A stretch of DNA of 64,000 nt from Chryseobacterium geocarposphaerae (lineage in GTDB: Bacteria; Bacteroidota; Bacteroidia; Flavobacteriales; Weeksellaceae): assembly GCF_002797535.1 (NCBI RefSeq), contig NZ_PGFD01000004.1:62001-126000 (forward strand). The letters run 5' to 3'. The notes below the pieces were generated by a model. It saw only the letters and a list, made by a program, of their open reading frames with translations, had not been told where the DNA came from and did no database searches. Position 1 is the stretch's first letter; every line of letters starts with the position of its first letter. Of this stretch, positions 1-8,978 are shown piece after piece. Position numbers and translations under genes: made by a program.

Positions 1-1225
1 GAATAATGGCTTCAATCTGGTTATTTCTTTCAAAAGTAAACCTGCTTAAAGAGAAAAGAATCATATCCGCAAAGAATTCAAGCTTTTTGAGCTTCAGTCC
101 GTTGAAACTGTATGCTATAGGAGAAGTAAACTCCATAATTGCAAGAAGTTCATTGTCTTTCATGATAGGGATTACCATGAAGCTGTTGATATTATTATTT
201 TTTAATATACTGAAGGAAGGAAGTTTTTGTATTTCATGATCTAAATGGTCAACATTTGAAATAACAACAGGTTTGGAATTATGACTCAGATTATTGAACG
301 TACTTTCCCTAACCTCCTGATCAAAAGTATTGATCCAGAAATCGAGAATATGATTGGTAAAGACGTTCTCATAGATCGGAACATTTTCCAGTCTTTTTTC
401 CTTTTTGTTGAAAAGCATTAACCCGAAATTAAGCTCAGAAACATCAAAATAAGATTTGAAAATTTCCTTCAGATTTTCATCAGGAACAAGATTCTCCGGA
501 TCAATTTTAATCATGGTTGATTTTAAATCCGATAACGCCACTTCTGAGGTGCAGTCTACCAGAGAAATAATGGTAAACCCGCTTAATATCCATGATTTTG
601 AAGGGAAATATTTTTTCCATAATGCAGTATCATCCAGATTTTCCAGAAGCATATCTATAACAGCATCCGGGGGAATTGGAGCATCCTGTGTAGGATAAAC
701 CTCCGAAAAATCGGAATTTACCGTGATTTTATAATGCTTCATGATTCCCTGTTTATTGGGAATATCATAATAAAAGGGTAGTGTGGACTTGATATCTCTT
801 TTGAAATAGGTCTGTAAGATGAGACAGCAGCAGAAAACATAAAACTCATCATCATCAATGTTTCTGAGCTCAATTTCAAAATCTTTTCCTGCTTCTTTCA
901 GAATATTTTTGAATCGCTCGGTATAATTGAACGTAATATTGGAAAGCGGAATACTTGCCGCTTTTATTTCATTATTAGTTAAACCGGTAGGAAACAGGTC
1001 GGCTAGTAAAAGCTTGATAATATCCTCATATTTGTCTAGTAAGGACACATCCTGAAAGCCATTTTTCAGCTCCTGAAAATTGTTGGTCTTCTCGATCAGG
1101 GATTCGGCATAATTGGCACGATACTCTAACCTGTCATTATAACGGATATGTTCCAACACATCCAAATACTTTTTGAATGATATGTAAACCTGAAATGGAG
1201 CGTCTTTTTTATAAAGGTTTGCCAA
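1..1225 (-). CDS. GAF domain-containing protein, 5' part (gene runs off the left edge)
   Basis: An open frame runs leftwards without a stop from about 1246 to the window edge, about 408 codons. No ATG precedes the conserved start, so I take TTG at 1225 (reads LANLYKKDAPFQ); a second TTG lies one codon upstream, and an in-frame TAA stands at 1249-1247. The protein has no signal peptide or membrane segment and looks cytoplasmic. The last roughly 110 visible residues (IPIMKDNELLAIMEF, then LKLKKLEFFADMILFSLSRF) have the strand-strand-helix pattern of a GAF domain, and I recall such proteins annotated as GAF-domain proteins in Flavobacteriia. Its ligand and output domain are not visible because the C-terminus is outside. 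The assignment is by recall and pattern, not by search. Confidence 0.6.
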   Translation of the reverse strand, partial: MANLYKKDAPFQVYISFKKYLDVLEHIRYNDRLEYRANYAESLIEKTNNFQELKNGFQDVSLLDKYEDIIKLLLADLFPTGLTNNEIKAASIPLSNITFNYTERFKNILKEAGKDFEIELRNIDDDEFYVFCCCLILQTYFKRDIKSTLPFYYDIPNKQGIMKHYKITVNSDFSEVYPTQDAPIPPDAVIDMLLENLDDTALWKKYFPSKSWILSGFTIISLVDCTSEVALSDLKSTMIKIDPENLVPDENLKEIFKSYFDVSELNFGLMLFNKKEKRLENVPIYENVFTNHILDFWINTFDQEVRESTFNNLSHNSKPVVISNVDHLDHEIQKLPSFSILKNNNINSFMVIPIMKDNELLAIMEFTSPIAYSFNGLKLKKLEFFADMILFSLSRFTFERNNQIEAII

Positions 1226-1440
1226 CAACTGAAATTTAGGGTAAAGTTATGAAAAAAATAGATTTTTTCAGGAATGAAAAGCCAGAGAAATGTGAGATTT
1301 ACGAATGTATCTGAATTTAAATGAAATCACGTTTTATATGTTCAATAAAAAATGAAGACTGTTGTTATTGTGATAATTAAAATGGAAATCTTATGGTCTG
1401 CGGATGTGTACTATTGGAATAAAGCTAAGTGATAAAGCAA
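1226..1440. other. Intergenic region, no gene recognised
   Basis: A 215-base AT-rich stretch between the end of the lipoprotein run and the start of the GAF gene. A short A/T-rich dyad lies near 1250-1270 but lacks a GC stem. I see no convincing small gene, terminator or promoter here. Confidence 0.5.
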
Positions 1441-2433
1441 TTATTTTATCCTGCTTTTATGAACGTAGCCTTTATTACCTTCTTTGGTTTTGACTAACCA
1501 CCAATCGCTTGACTGATCTAGAACTTCTATTTGCTCTCCTGAGTTTATTTTTTCTAAAACTTCAGAAGATGTATTTTTATCTTTCCTTAGGTTGGTATAC
1601 CCATCATTGTCGTGGATAAAATATTCTATATTTTCACCTTTAATGATATAAGATTTAAAAAACGGTCTATATTTTATATTGTAAAGGGATAGTTCATTTT
1701 TATCAAGTTTATTCAAAATACTATCATCAATATATCTGTATAGATTATAATACATTATTGTTTTATTTTTCCAGCCAGTATCATAAGATGGAGAAAAAAT
1801 GGCTTCAATTTTTTCACATTGCTCAATTCGTTTTTTTAAGTCTGGAATCGAAAATTTATTGACAACATCTTCACTGATTAATAAGGCATCTTTTTGAAAA
1901 TTAATATCTACAATATTTTTATCAAAATAGTCTTTATTGGTCAGCAATGCCTGCGGAAGATTATGATTGATATAATCAACGAGTTTATTTTGTTTGTATT
2001 TATATTCTCCTTTAATAAAATAAGAAGGTTTATAGAGAAATAACTGAAATAAATCAAGTTCATAATCTTCCAAGTAATACCCTAAATTCTGATCATTAAA
2101 AATAAGTGATAAAAAATAATAAGATCTTATATCATCCAGTTGTTGTATCCGAACGAGTAACAGCTTGATAAAAAACACCTGTTCATATTGACCCTGATCA
2201 AAATTTCTACTGGTTAAAAATTGAAAAAAGCTATTTCTGAAAGACAGATCTTCTAAAGAACTGACTTCTATCTGTTCTATGTATTCTCCGTTATACTTGT
2301 ATTTATTAAAATCTAAATCTTCAATAAATGAATTGGAAATATTGATTCCATCTTTTAATTTGTCATTTTTGTCTTTACAGCTTACAATAAATGGAAGGAG
2401 AAGGATAAGAAAAAATCTAATAAAATTCTTCAT
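1441..2433 (-). CDS. Lipoprotein with C-terminal bacterial SH3 domain
   Basis: 330 residues. It starts with a typical lipoprotein signal (MKNFIRFF, hydrophobic core, lipobox IVSC, acylated Cys19) followed by KDKNDK, so it should be membrane anchored. The long middle part (about 30-260) is rich in aromatic and acidic residues and matches no family I know. The last 60 residues (GYTNLRKDKNTSSEV, then WWLVKTKEGNKGYVHKSRI) are a clear SH3b domain, a fold that often binds peptidoglycan or peptides. It is the last gene of a leftward run starting with LysM, PAAR-like and cell-wall hydrolase genes. Periplasmic lipoproteins at such positions are often immunity proteins, but that role is inference. The ATG start is followed directly by the signal peptide. 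Confidence 0.75.
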   Translation of the reverse strand: MKNFIRFFLILLLPFIVSCKDKNDKLKDGINISNSFIEDLDFNKYKYNGEYIEQIEVSSLEDLSFRNSFFQFLTSRNFDQGQYEQVFFIKLLLVRIQQLDDIRSYYFLSLIFNDQNLGYYLEDYELDLFQLFLYKPSYFIKGEYKYKQNKLVDYINHNLPQALLTNKDYFDKNIVDINFQKDALLISEDVVNKFSIPDLKKRIEQCEKIEAIFSPSYDTGWKNKTIMYYNLYRYIDDSILNKLDKNELSLYNIKYRPFFKSYIIKGENIEYFIHDNDGYTNLRKDKNTSSEVLEKINSGEQIEVLDQSSDWWLVKTKEGNKGYVHKSRIK

Positions 2434-2495
2434 GTTATTATAATTACTGGAACCTCTGTGTATCTAACTTTTATTTTTAAATCAGTGAATATTCT

Positions 2496-3449
2496 TTATT
2501 TCATTATTATCCATTGATTATACGTTGACTCTCCTCCAACTCCTTTTATATAGAACTTCTTACCTTCTTTTTTAATGTAAAATTTTGGATCTATTGAAAT
2601 ACAGGAAAACTGATCACCAGCATAATATAGTTCTAGCATATTATTTTTTTCAATTGCAAAATATTTTCCTTCACATAAGTTCGATTCATGATAGGTTGTT
2701 AATGATAAATTTGTGGCTCCCTTTTTTATATTAAAATTGTAAGAAATAGATGCCATTCCGGTTGTGGTGGCTTCTGTTTCTACTGAAACTGAGTGAACCC
2801 CATCATAATTTTCAGTACTATTATTTATGCTGTTGAATTTATCTTTTTGAATTAAGCCAACTTCAAAAGCCAATACATCTTCCGGAATTTTCGATGTTTC
2901 TGTTTCATTAATTAGTCTCCATGTAGCATTTTCATATAAATAAAAAGAAGTTTTTGCACCAGGCTTAATGTCAAACTCATCAGACTCTTTATCTATATAA
3001 GAAATATATTTGCTTGGAAGGAAAGAAGCAATAAGATAGTAATCGTTAGTATTTATTAATTTCTTGATATTGTCTGATTGATAAGCTGCATCTTCAGGAT
3101 TGGGGTATTTAGAAAAGTAACCATTTTCATTTTTTACATTCCAGAAATACTGAACAGTACCAGTTTTTCCAATGTAATCAATTGAGAAACCACCAAGCTT
3201 TTTGTCAGAAAAAGTATAGGTAGGAAAAGGATTTGGACTGTCCTCAATTATTGGTTTTAGATCTTGATATTTTTTGTTTAAGAATTGGATTACCGGATCA
3301 TTAACATTTTTAATTTCATTGTTTTTGTTTTCTTCTTTTTTTATAGAAGTTTTAACCTTATTATCTTTCTTACATCCTGTATAGATGAATGTAGAAAAAA
3401 TAACTAAAAGTAAAAATTGTTGTAAGATATTTTTCAAGACTAATATCAA
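2496..3449 (-). CDS. Lipoprotein of unknown function, paralogue of the lipoprotein at 5698-6726
   Basis: 317 residues with a lipoprotein signal (LLLVIFSTFIYTGC) and a Lys-rich linker. The frame has no ATG start: TTG at 3449 or TTG at 3434 (reading LKNILQQF, the usual form of such signals) must be used. An out-of-frame ATGAAAAAT lies at 3461. The middle part (about 110-190) contains a FDIK...FYLYENATWRLI stretch that resembles FLYQYNTSSNTWKIAD in the 342-residue lipoprotein further upstream in the unit. The C-terminal half of both is a beta-rich domain ending in calcium-free, aromatic strands. Function unknown; by position it may protect the cell from a cell-wall effector encoded upstream, or may accompany it. 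Confidence 0.65.
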   Translation of the reverse strand: MILVLKNILQQFLLLVIFSTFIYTGCKKDNKVKTSIKKEENKNNEIKNVNDPVIQFLNKKYQDLKPIIEDSPNPFPTYTFSDKKLGGFSIDYIGKTGTVQYFWNVKNENGYFSKYPNPEDAAYQSDNIKKLINTNDYYLIASFLPSKYISYIDKESDEFDIKPGAKTSFYLYENATWRLINETETSKIPEDVLAFEVGLIQKDKFNSINNSTENYDGVHSVSVETEATTTGMASISYNFNIKKGATNLSLTTYHESNLCEGKYFAIEKNNMLELYYAGDQFSCISIDPKFYIKKEGKKFYIKGVGGESTYNQWIIMK

Positions 3450-3491
3450 TTATTTTTCATTTTTATAAAATCTATTGTAATAGAACTTTAT

Positions 3492-4331
3492 CTAACTCAA
3501 GTTGTTTAAAGAACTTTTTTCAGAAACTTCTTTTCTTATCCATTCTTCTTCACCTGTTTTTGCACTAGTTCCTAATGAGGATATAAATAATTTTTCAATA
3601 AAAAGATCATTATTTCTAAAAAAAACAGGAATTACAATTTTTCTAAATACATTTTGATACTGATCTGTATATCCTAAAATTAAATTAAAGGTTTGGTTAT
3701 TTTTTGTATTGGTTTCTATGTCTATAAAATCACAAACGAACTTTTTACTAAAAAGTATTTTATTATTGGCTTTTGCTTCTAAATTATATCCGTCAGCCGT
3801 TTTTTGGACAGTAAGTATATCTTGTTTATCATTTTTATTAAAGCTTATGTTATATTTTCTAATTTGTTCGGACTTAGTAGAGTTACTAGGCGGATAAGTT
3901 ACTTCCTCTTCTTGCATATTCTCTTTTGATTTCAGAAAATATTTTTTACACTCGGGTGAATCACACCCTAAAAGAAGTGTCTCTTTCCCATCATAAAGAG
4001 AAACATATGAACCTCCGTTAATTTGTAAATCATACTTTTTCCCTTTATATAAATAATCTTTTACATCAATATTGCATGGAGTAATAGGATAGGAAAAGTG
4101 CCATTCATCCTCTGTAATGGGGTTGGATAAGTTTATAATTTTATCTATATCTGCCTTATTCAGTGACCATGTTTTATCTTTTTCATTTAATTTTTCTCCA
4201 TTTGAATATTCACCTTCACATTTTGCATAATATGTGATTGCTTTTTCTTGTTTTTTTCCATCCTTATCTTGTCCTTTGCAAGATATCATAAATGAAAAAA
4301 GTATTAAAAAACTTATAAGAATATTTTTCAT
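3492..4331 (-). CDS. Hypothetical lipoprotein, possible immunity partner of the adjacent amidase
   Basis: 279 residues. The signal MKNILISFLILFSFMISC ends in a good lipobox (MISC), followed by KGQDKDGKKQ, so the mature protein is a periplasm-facing lipoprotein. The rest is soluble and beta-rich, with four or five cysteines (CEGEY, PCNID, GCDSPECKK) that could form disulphides. I do not recognise the family. It starts 9 bases after the stop of the peptidoglycan amidase gene on the same strand, which suits a co-expressed immunity lipoprotein; this is inference from position only. Confidence 0.65.
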   Translation of the reverse strand: MKNILISFLILFSFMISCKGQDKDGKKQEKAITYYAKCEGEYSNGEKLNEKDKTWSLNKADIDKIINLSNPITEDEWHFSYPITPCNIDVKDYLYKGKKYDLQINGGSYVSLYDGKETLLLGCDSPECKKYFLKSKENMQEEEVTYPPSNSTKSEQIRKYNISFNKNDKQDILTVQKTADGYNLEAKANNKILFSKKFVCDFIDIETNTKNNQTFNLILGYTDQYQNVFRKIVIPVFFRNNDLFIEKLFISSLGTSAKTGEEEWIRKEVSEKSSLNNLS

Positions 4332-4340
4332 AAATTTTAA

Positions 4341-4778
4341 TTATAAATAATCTTTAATAGCGTTGTAAACAATTTGTCCCTCTCCTGCTTCTTTAGGGGC
4401 TAAGTGTTCATGACAATCAATTTTACTTTTATCTAAATTATAATAATTTAAAAGTGCTTTGACAAGACATGCAACCGATTTTGCTTGTACTTCAGTTAAA
4501 TTTTCCCACCCTGAAACTGGATTTTGCCCTTTTAATCCGAGTGTTGGTTTGCCATTTTTATCAATTGCAAAACCTACAACCTCTATTCCTACAGATTTGG
4601 AATTCCATCCGGCACAATGCCAGGTTATTTTAGATAGATTGGCTGTTTGTGTTATTATGCCATCTTTTCCCACAATGAAATGTGTTCCATAATGATCTAT
4701 ACCTCCTTTTTTATTTTTTCTGCCATTTTTAAAAGCATTTATACATGCTTCAGTTGTTCCACCTGCAGTTCTATGCAA
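4341..4778 (-). CDS. N-acetylmuramoyl-L-alanine amidase (Amidase_2 type), 5' end uncertain
   Basis: Cuts the bond between muramic acid and the stem peptide. Family marks: HRTAGGT with the first zinc His, GTHFIVGKDG, HCAGWNSKSVGIEVVG with the conserved Glu, and DCHEHLAPKEAGEG with further zinc His residues. The only start codon in frame is TTG at 4778, but this would remove the first core strand. The frame continues upstream with family-like sequence (KGHQVNAIENGLFKDP, then SIQKIIL) to 4859, where it meets an in-frame TAA at 4862-4860 with no ATG, GTG or TTG between. The gene may use a rare start, be damaged at its 5' end, or contain an error. It has no signal peptide, as expected for an effector delivered by a secretion device. 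It lies between a soluble unknown protein and a lipoprotein. Confidence 0.75.
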   Translation of the reverse strand: MHRTAGGTTEACINAFKNGRKNKKGGIDHYGTHFIVGKDGIITQTANLSKITWHCAGWNSKSVGIEVVGFAIDKNGKPTLGLKGQNPVSGWENLTEVQAKSVACLVKALLNYYNLDKSKIDCHEHLAPKEAGEGQIVYNAIKDYL

Positions 4779-4895
4779 TATTATTTTCTGAATACTTGTT
4801 ATAGGGTCTTTAAATAGACCATTTTCTATGGCATTTACTTGATGACCTTTTATTGATTTTTATTTTTTGATTATTCAGGTAAGAAATTCTATTAC

Positions 4896-5696
4896 TTATT
4901 GCTCAATAATGGTCTCAAAATGTTGAATCGAATATTTCTTCAAGAATTGTAAATCAAAAAAGTTTTTCTGAAGAAATTTGGCAGGTAAATTATCATGAAG
5001 AGAGTAAAGGTATTGAACTAAAGGTTTGCATTTTTCATTAGTTGTCTCTTGTTCATATTTTCCCAGTAATTTTTCTATTAGAGTTGCTATCAGCTGAAAT
5101 TTATACTGATCTTCACAATAAATGTGATCCCAAAAATTAAAAAATTCTTCTATTACATCTAAAAAATATTGTTCTGAGTTTTTATTGTTTTGAAGTATAT
5201 AAGAAATAATATTGGTTTTGATAGGTGTTTTTTCCTTATTGTTATACAGAAATAAATGTTGAATATAATCGGGTTCAAGATTTTCATAATTTATTTCGCG
5301 TAATGCTAAATTATTTACCAATATATTTTTTTCATAATCAAAATAAAAGAAAATATCTTCCAGTTTTTCTTTATCGTTTAATATATTGGTGATGGAAGAG
5401 TTATCATCGTTAAAAATGATTTTATTATAATTAATAAACTGGTTATTATATGAATTTTTTAGCCCCTCATTTATTACAAAATCTTTTAAATAATAATTCT
5501 CAAAAGGATATGTATTTATAAATTGATTTTCAATATCAATTTTATATCCCTTCTGATTAAAAAGAATAATAATTCCTCTATCAAAATTATCAATTCCAAA
5601 GTGGGTTTTCAGTTTTCCCAAAAATTCAGTTTTAGAAATATCTTTAAATCCGTTTTTTATTAAAATTGATTTTAAAGATTGTGACAGGATTTCCAT
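4896..5696 (-). CDS. Hypothetical soluble protein of the LysM/PAAR-like gene unit
   Basis: 266 residues, no signal peptide and no membrane segment, so cytoplasmic. It is rich in Asn, Lys, Ile and Phe, with an N-terminal mixed part (MEILSQSLKSILIKNGF) and a helical C-terminal half (EQYFLDVIEEFFNFWDHIY, then LIATLIEKLLGKYEQ). I recognise no domain. It starts 1 base after the stop of the 342-residue lipoprotein and ends just before the amidase frame, so it is co-transcribed. A chaperone or adaptor for the neighbouring hydrolase would fit the position, but nothing in the sequence shows it. Confidence 0.6.
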   Translation of the reverse strand: MEILSQSLKSILIKNGFKDISKTEFLGKLKTHFGIDNFDRGIIILFNQKGYKIDIENQFINTYPFENYYLKDFVINEGLKNSYNNQFINYNKIIFNDDNSSITNILNDKEKLEDIFFYFDYEKNILVNNLALREINYENLEPDYIQHLFLYNNKEKTPIKTNIISYILQNNKNSEQYFLDVIEEFFNFWDHIYCEDQYKFQLIATLIEKLLGKYEQETTNEKCKPLVQYLYSLHDNLPAKFLQKNFFDLQFLKKYSIQHFETIIEQ

Positions 5697-5697
5697 A

Positions 5698-6726
5698 TTA
5701 ATGTATATTTATATCAAATCTATAAAATAAATAAGGTGATGGACTTTTAGCTCTTGCAGAGTTTACCAAACTTTCCGAATCTTTAATATCTGAAGAAATT
5801 GCATAATATTTATTATCCTTTTTATTAAGAATTAATACTGGTTTTTTCTCACTATCAGAAATATTTTTAGGGGAAGAAGTGTCATTTTCGTCTTTTGCAT
5901 AAAGTTTTATGGTATTTCCGGAAATACTGTAATTACAAGTATAATGTATTGAATACCCACCGGGTGATTCTGTTGGAAATTCGCTTTCCATTCTACTGTC
6001 ATTATCGAAGGTAATTTCTTTTGAACTTATTTTTAGCTCATACCAGCCGATTCTGTTTTTAATTTCCTGATATGAAGTTAGTTGTAAATTGTCGGAATTT
6101 AAATAAATTCCTGTCCAGCTATCAAGTGATGATGAAGAGGTTGTTGTTTCCTGTTTGGTCTTAAGTTTCAAAATTTTACTCTCTCTCCATTGGTTGGCTT
6201 TAGCTTCGTCATTATCATTGTCGACTGAAAATGTATCAGCGATTTTCCATGTATTGGAAGACGTATTATATTGGTATAAAAATATTTTCCTTGGAGTTAA
6301 TGGCGTATAGGGAGCATCCATATTGGGAGTTGATTTTAAAAACTCTTTTGGAGTATGAAAAACCCAAATATCAAACTCTTTACTAAGATTTTTTAAAGAC
6401 TGTTGATTTAGCCCTTTTTCAATAGTTGCATCAATATCCTGGTTATGGATTTTGTTTTTTTGCTCAGAATACCATTTTTCTGATCCTATTTTAGGAACCA
6501 GTATAAAAGTAGTTTCACCATTGCGGTATTTAAAATCAAAATTTCTATAAATTCCATCAAATTGAGTTGACACAATGCCTTCAAAATCATCAATTGGGTA
6601 ATCTATAAAATTAATTTTTGCAGGACTTTGTTCTTTATTTACGGTTAAGTGGTCAAAATTTTTAGTGTTTTTTTGGCAGCTCATTAGCTGAATTAATAAG
6701 CAAAGTATGAAAATATGTAATTTCAT
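5698..6726 (-). CDS. Lipoprotein of unknown function, neighbour of the two-domain cell-wall hydrolase
   Basis: 342 residues. The signal MKLHIFILCLLIQLMSC carries a lipobox (LMSC), followed by QKNTKNFD. The N-terminal domain (about 30-185) includes EFDIWVFHTPKEFL and KIFLYQYNTSSNTWKIAD; a Ser/Thr-rich linker (TTTSSSSLD) follows. The C-terminal domain (about 205-342) begins WTGIYLNSDNL and is beta-rich. Both domains resemble those of the lipoprotein at 2496-3449, which suggests duplication. It begins 5 bases after the stop of the hydrolase gene. A periplasmic inhibitor of that hydrolase is the most economical guess; no immunity family was recognised. Confidence 0.65.
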   Translation of the reverse strand: MKLHIFILCLLIQLMSCQKNTKNFDHLTVNKEQSPAKINFIDYPIDDFEGIVSTQFDGIYRNFDFKYRNGETTFILVPKIGSEKWYSEQKNKIHNQDIDATIEKGLNQQSLKNLSKEFDIWVFHTPKEFLKSTPNMDAPYTPLTPRKIFLYQYNTSSNTWKIADTFSVDNDNDEAKANQWRESKILKLKTKQETTTSSSSLDSWTGIYLNSDNLQLTSYQEIKNRIGWYELKISSKEITFDNDSRMESEFPTESPGGYSIHYTCNYSISGNTIKLYAKDENDTSSPKNISDSEKKPVLILNKKDNKYYAISSDIKDSESLVNSARAKSPSPYLFYRFDINIH

Positions 6727-6731
6727 TTTAT

Positions 6732-8966
6732 TTATAATTTTTTAGTATAATTTTTTGGTCTAAAATATCCTACCCATCCTCCATGTCCCCATAAAGCTCC
6801 TTTTAGTCTTGTATATTTCGCTGTTCGTGAACATCCGGTTCCTGCATACCCACCATTCTTGACCTGGTCTTTTTCACTAACGGCCCCAACATTTCCTATT
6901 GCTTCTAGTATAACTACTACATCATTCGCAGAGTCATAAGAATATACAATACCAGTGTGTCCCGCGTCACTTCGTCTCCAAACAAAAATGTCGCCTCTTT
7001 GGGGAGTGAAGTCTTTATCATCACTTCCCGCAACAAAATCTATATTGTTATTTCCAATTACCTTTCTAAAAGCTTTCTCACTTATCATATTATCTGTAGT
7101 CATATATTTTATAGAAGAGGTAATTCCTAACTCATGTAAGTATCTGCTCACAAATTCTGAACAATCCATTTTTGAAATACCTTCTTCAGAATCGTCAGTT
7201 CTTAAATTGTTAGTTTCCTGTTTATAGGTATGGTGTTGATCTGCAATTTTTTTCATTTTATTGAGTACTCCGTCGTCATCCGATGCTACTTGATCGTCTA
7301 CAGGATTTAGCAATTTACATTCTTTTACACGAAATATTGATTTCATCGAATCTTTTTCCTTAATCGTGTGTGACGTAGTTGTAGTATCATCATCCTTGTA
7401 CCATGCTCCTCCAATCAAATGTGCGACTCTTTTGGTTTTTGATTTGGTTTTACTATTAATAATTTTAATAACATTTAAACAAGCTTCTTTTGTTACTCCA
7501 ACCTTTGCAGGAATATACATTTTATGCAGATCCCAGTCACCTAGACCAGAAAGCAGAGCTTCAGTTGCCGTAAACTTTCCATCGTATTGTCGTCCATCTT
7601 TAATATTTAACGTCTGATTACCCAAAACTTTATTTACATGAGCTTCAATATCTGTATAATTATTTTTTCCAGTTATTTGCAGCATTCCTCTTCCTCGGTA
7701 TCTCCAGCCTTCATTGTCATTTTCACTTAAACTCTGATTATCAGTAGGAGCCTTGTTTCCTAATGTTTTTGCTTTTGGATCAAGGCCATATACGAAATTG
7801 GCAATTTTTATTTGCCTGTCTAAATCCAAAGCTCCTTCGTTTGCCTTTCTTCCCAGATCTTCAGCCATTTTAATTCCGGTTTTATTCCCAAACATGTACG
7901 ACGCAGATACATTTAAAAAGCCTGTTGTTTTTAATGCTGCAATATTATAATTCATGCTTTCACCATTTATGGCAGGTGTTAATGAATCTCCACTTTCCTG
8001 TTTTGCCTGTGCAAAAAAATGAGCTTTAAGTGTGCAGGTATTAACATTAAACTTTTTGCAAAACTCATTAAAAGATTTAACGATTTCTTTAATTAATGTT
8101 GTGTTTGTTACTGATGGAAAAACTGCTTTTAGCTCATCTTCTGTAAGTACTTCACATCGTGGGCACTTACCTGTTGAATTTTGCTGATTAACATTTTGGT
8201 CTACATTAGTAGCTGTATCGGGATTTTTAGCAGGAGGATTACTTCCGTTTCCTTTTACTGTAATTTTTTGATTTAGAATCTGAACTGTTTGTGGGCTATA
8301 GGTTGAAAAAGTATTTTGCTTTACTACCAAATAGTATTCATGCTCTCCTCCTTCCATAATGGAAGAAAAACCAGTTCCTTGAGCTTTTTTCATCATTAAT
8401 TCGTTGAGAATTATCTTCTCATCATTTATTCCGTTGGCATTAACTAAGATTTCTTTTTCATAGAGCAGGGTGTTTTCATCTTTGTTATGCCCTGTATCTG
8501 CTGCGGTATCCCGTTCCCAAATCTGCATAAGTAATTTTTCTTTGAACATATTTTGCGTTTTTATTTCCGCAACTAAAGTCTGTCCGTATTTCGGTTTCTC
8601 TGTAATTTTTTTCTTATTACTATTAAGGAGGGTTAAGGAAAGGATTTTCGGAGTTCCTTTTACAGGTTCTATATGGATAATGGTGTTGCCTTTTCTTTCC
8701 GGGGAATTGAGGTATCCTTCTACAAAGAACTTTTGTCCAAGCGCTTTCTCTTCAAAAGTGAATGTTCCTGTAATACCTTTCTTTTTAATATTTGTAGAAG
8801 TATAATTGCCATTACTCCTTCTTCTGAAAAGTTCCCATGTAATATTACTACCATTACGTTGACTAGAAGGAGTTTCAGGATACCATTCTATCACTGAATA
8901 AGTTGCAGGTGCACCTATTCGAGGATTTGATGGACCAGATATTTTTGCTACACCTTTTTTTGACAT
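6732..8966 (-). CDS. Two-domain peptidoglycan hydrolase: GH19-like domain plus NlpC/P60-CHAP-like domain
   Basis: 744 residues without a signal peptide. Residues 1-250 are beta-rich, Ig-like repeats (GPSNPRIGAPATYSVIEWY). A Cys pair (GKCPRC, about 266) opens the next part. Residues about 290-500 look like a GH19 chitinase/lysozyme domain: AHFFAQAKQESG with the catalytic Glu near 322, and RYRGRGMLQITGKNNYT near 420, the family hallmark. Residues about 590-740 look like a cysteine amidase/endopeptidase: MDCSEFVSRYLHELG (Cys near 601), RGDIFVWRR, and GHTGIVYSYD (His near 669). The protein could thus cut both glycan strands and peptides. Following a PAAR-like gene by 12 bases and lacking a signal, it is best read as an injected antibacterial effector; that is inference. 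Confidence 0.75.
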   Translation of the reverse strand: MSKKGVAKISGPSNPRIGAPATYSVIEWYPETPSSQRNGSNITWELFRRRSNGNYTSTNIKKKGITGTFTFEEKALGQKFFVEGYLNSPERKGNTIIHIEPVKGTPKILSLTLLNSNKKKITEKPKYGQTLVAEIKTQNMFKEKLLMQIWERDTAADTGHNKDENTLLYEKEILVNANGINDEKIILNELMMKKAQGTGFSSIMEGGEHEYYLVVKQNTFSTYSPQTVQILNQKITVKGNGSNPPAKNPDTATNVDQNVNQQNSTGKCPRCEVLTEDELKAVFPSVTNTTLIKEIVKSFNEFCKKFNVNTCTLKAHFFAQAKQESGDSLTPAINGESMNYNIAALKTTGFLNVSASYMFGNKTGIKMAEDLGRKANEGALDLDRQIKIANFVYGLDPKAKTLGNKAPTDNQSLSENDNEGWRYRGRGMLQITGKNNYTDIEAHVNKVLGNQTLNIKDGRQYDGKFTATEALLSGLGDWDLHKMYIPAKVGVTKEACLNVIKIINSKTKSKTKRVAHLIGGAWYKDDDTTTTSHTIKEKDSMKSIFRVKECKLLNPVDDQVASDDDGVLNKMKKIADQHHTYKQETNNLRTDDSEEGISKMDCSEFVSRYLHELGITSSIKYMTTDNMISEKAFRKVIGNNNIDFVAGSDDKDFTPQRGDIFVWRRSDAGHTGIVYSYDSANDVVVILEAIGNVGAVSEKDQVKNGGYAGTGCSRTAKYTRLKGALWGHGGWVGYFRPKNYTKKL

Positions 8967-8978
8967 TGTCTTACAGTT

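Noticed and set aside
1250..1312. Plus-strand mini-frame starting MKKIDFFRN
   Set aside because: Only about 21 codons, no ribosome-binding support and no similarity I recognise.
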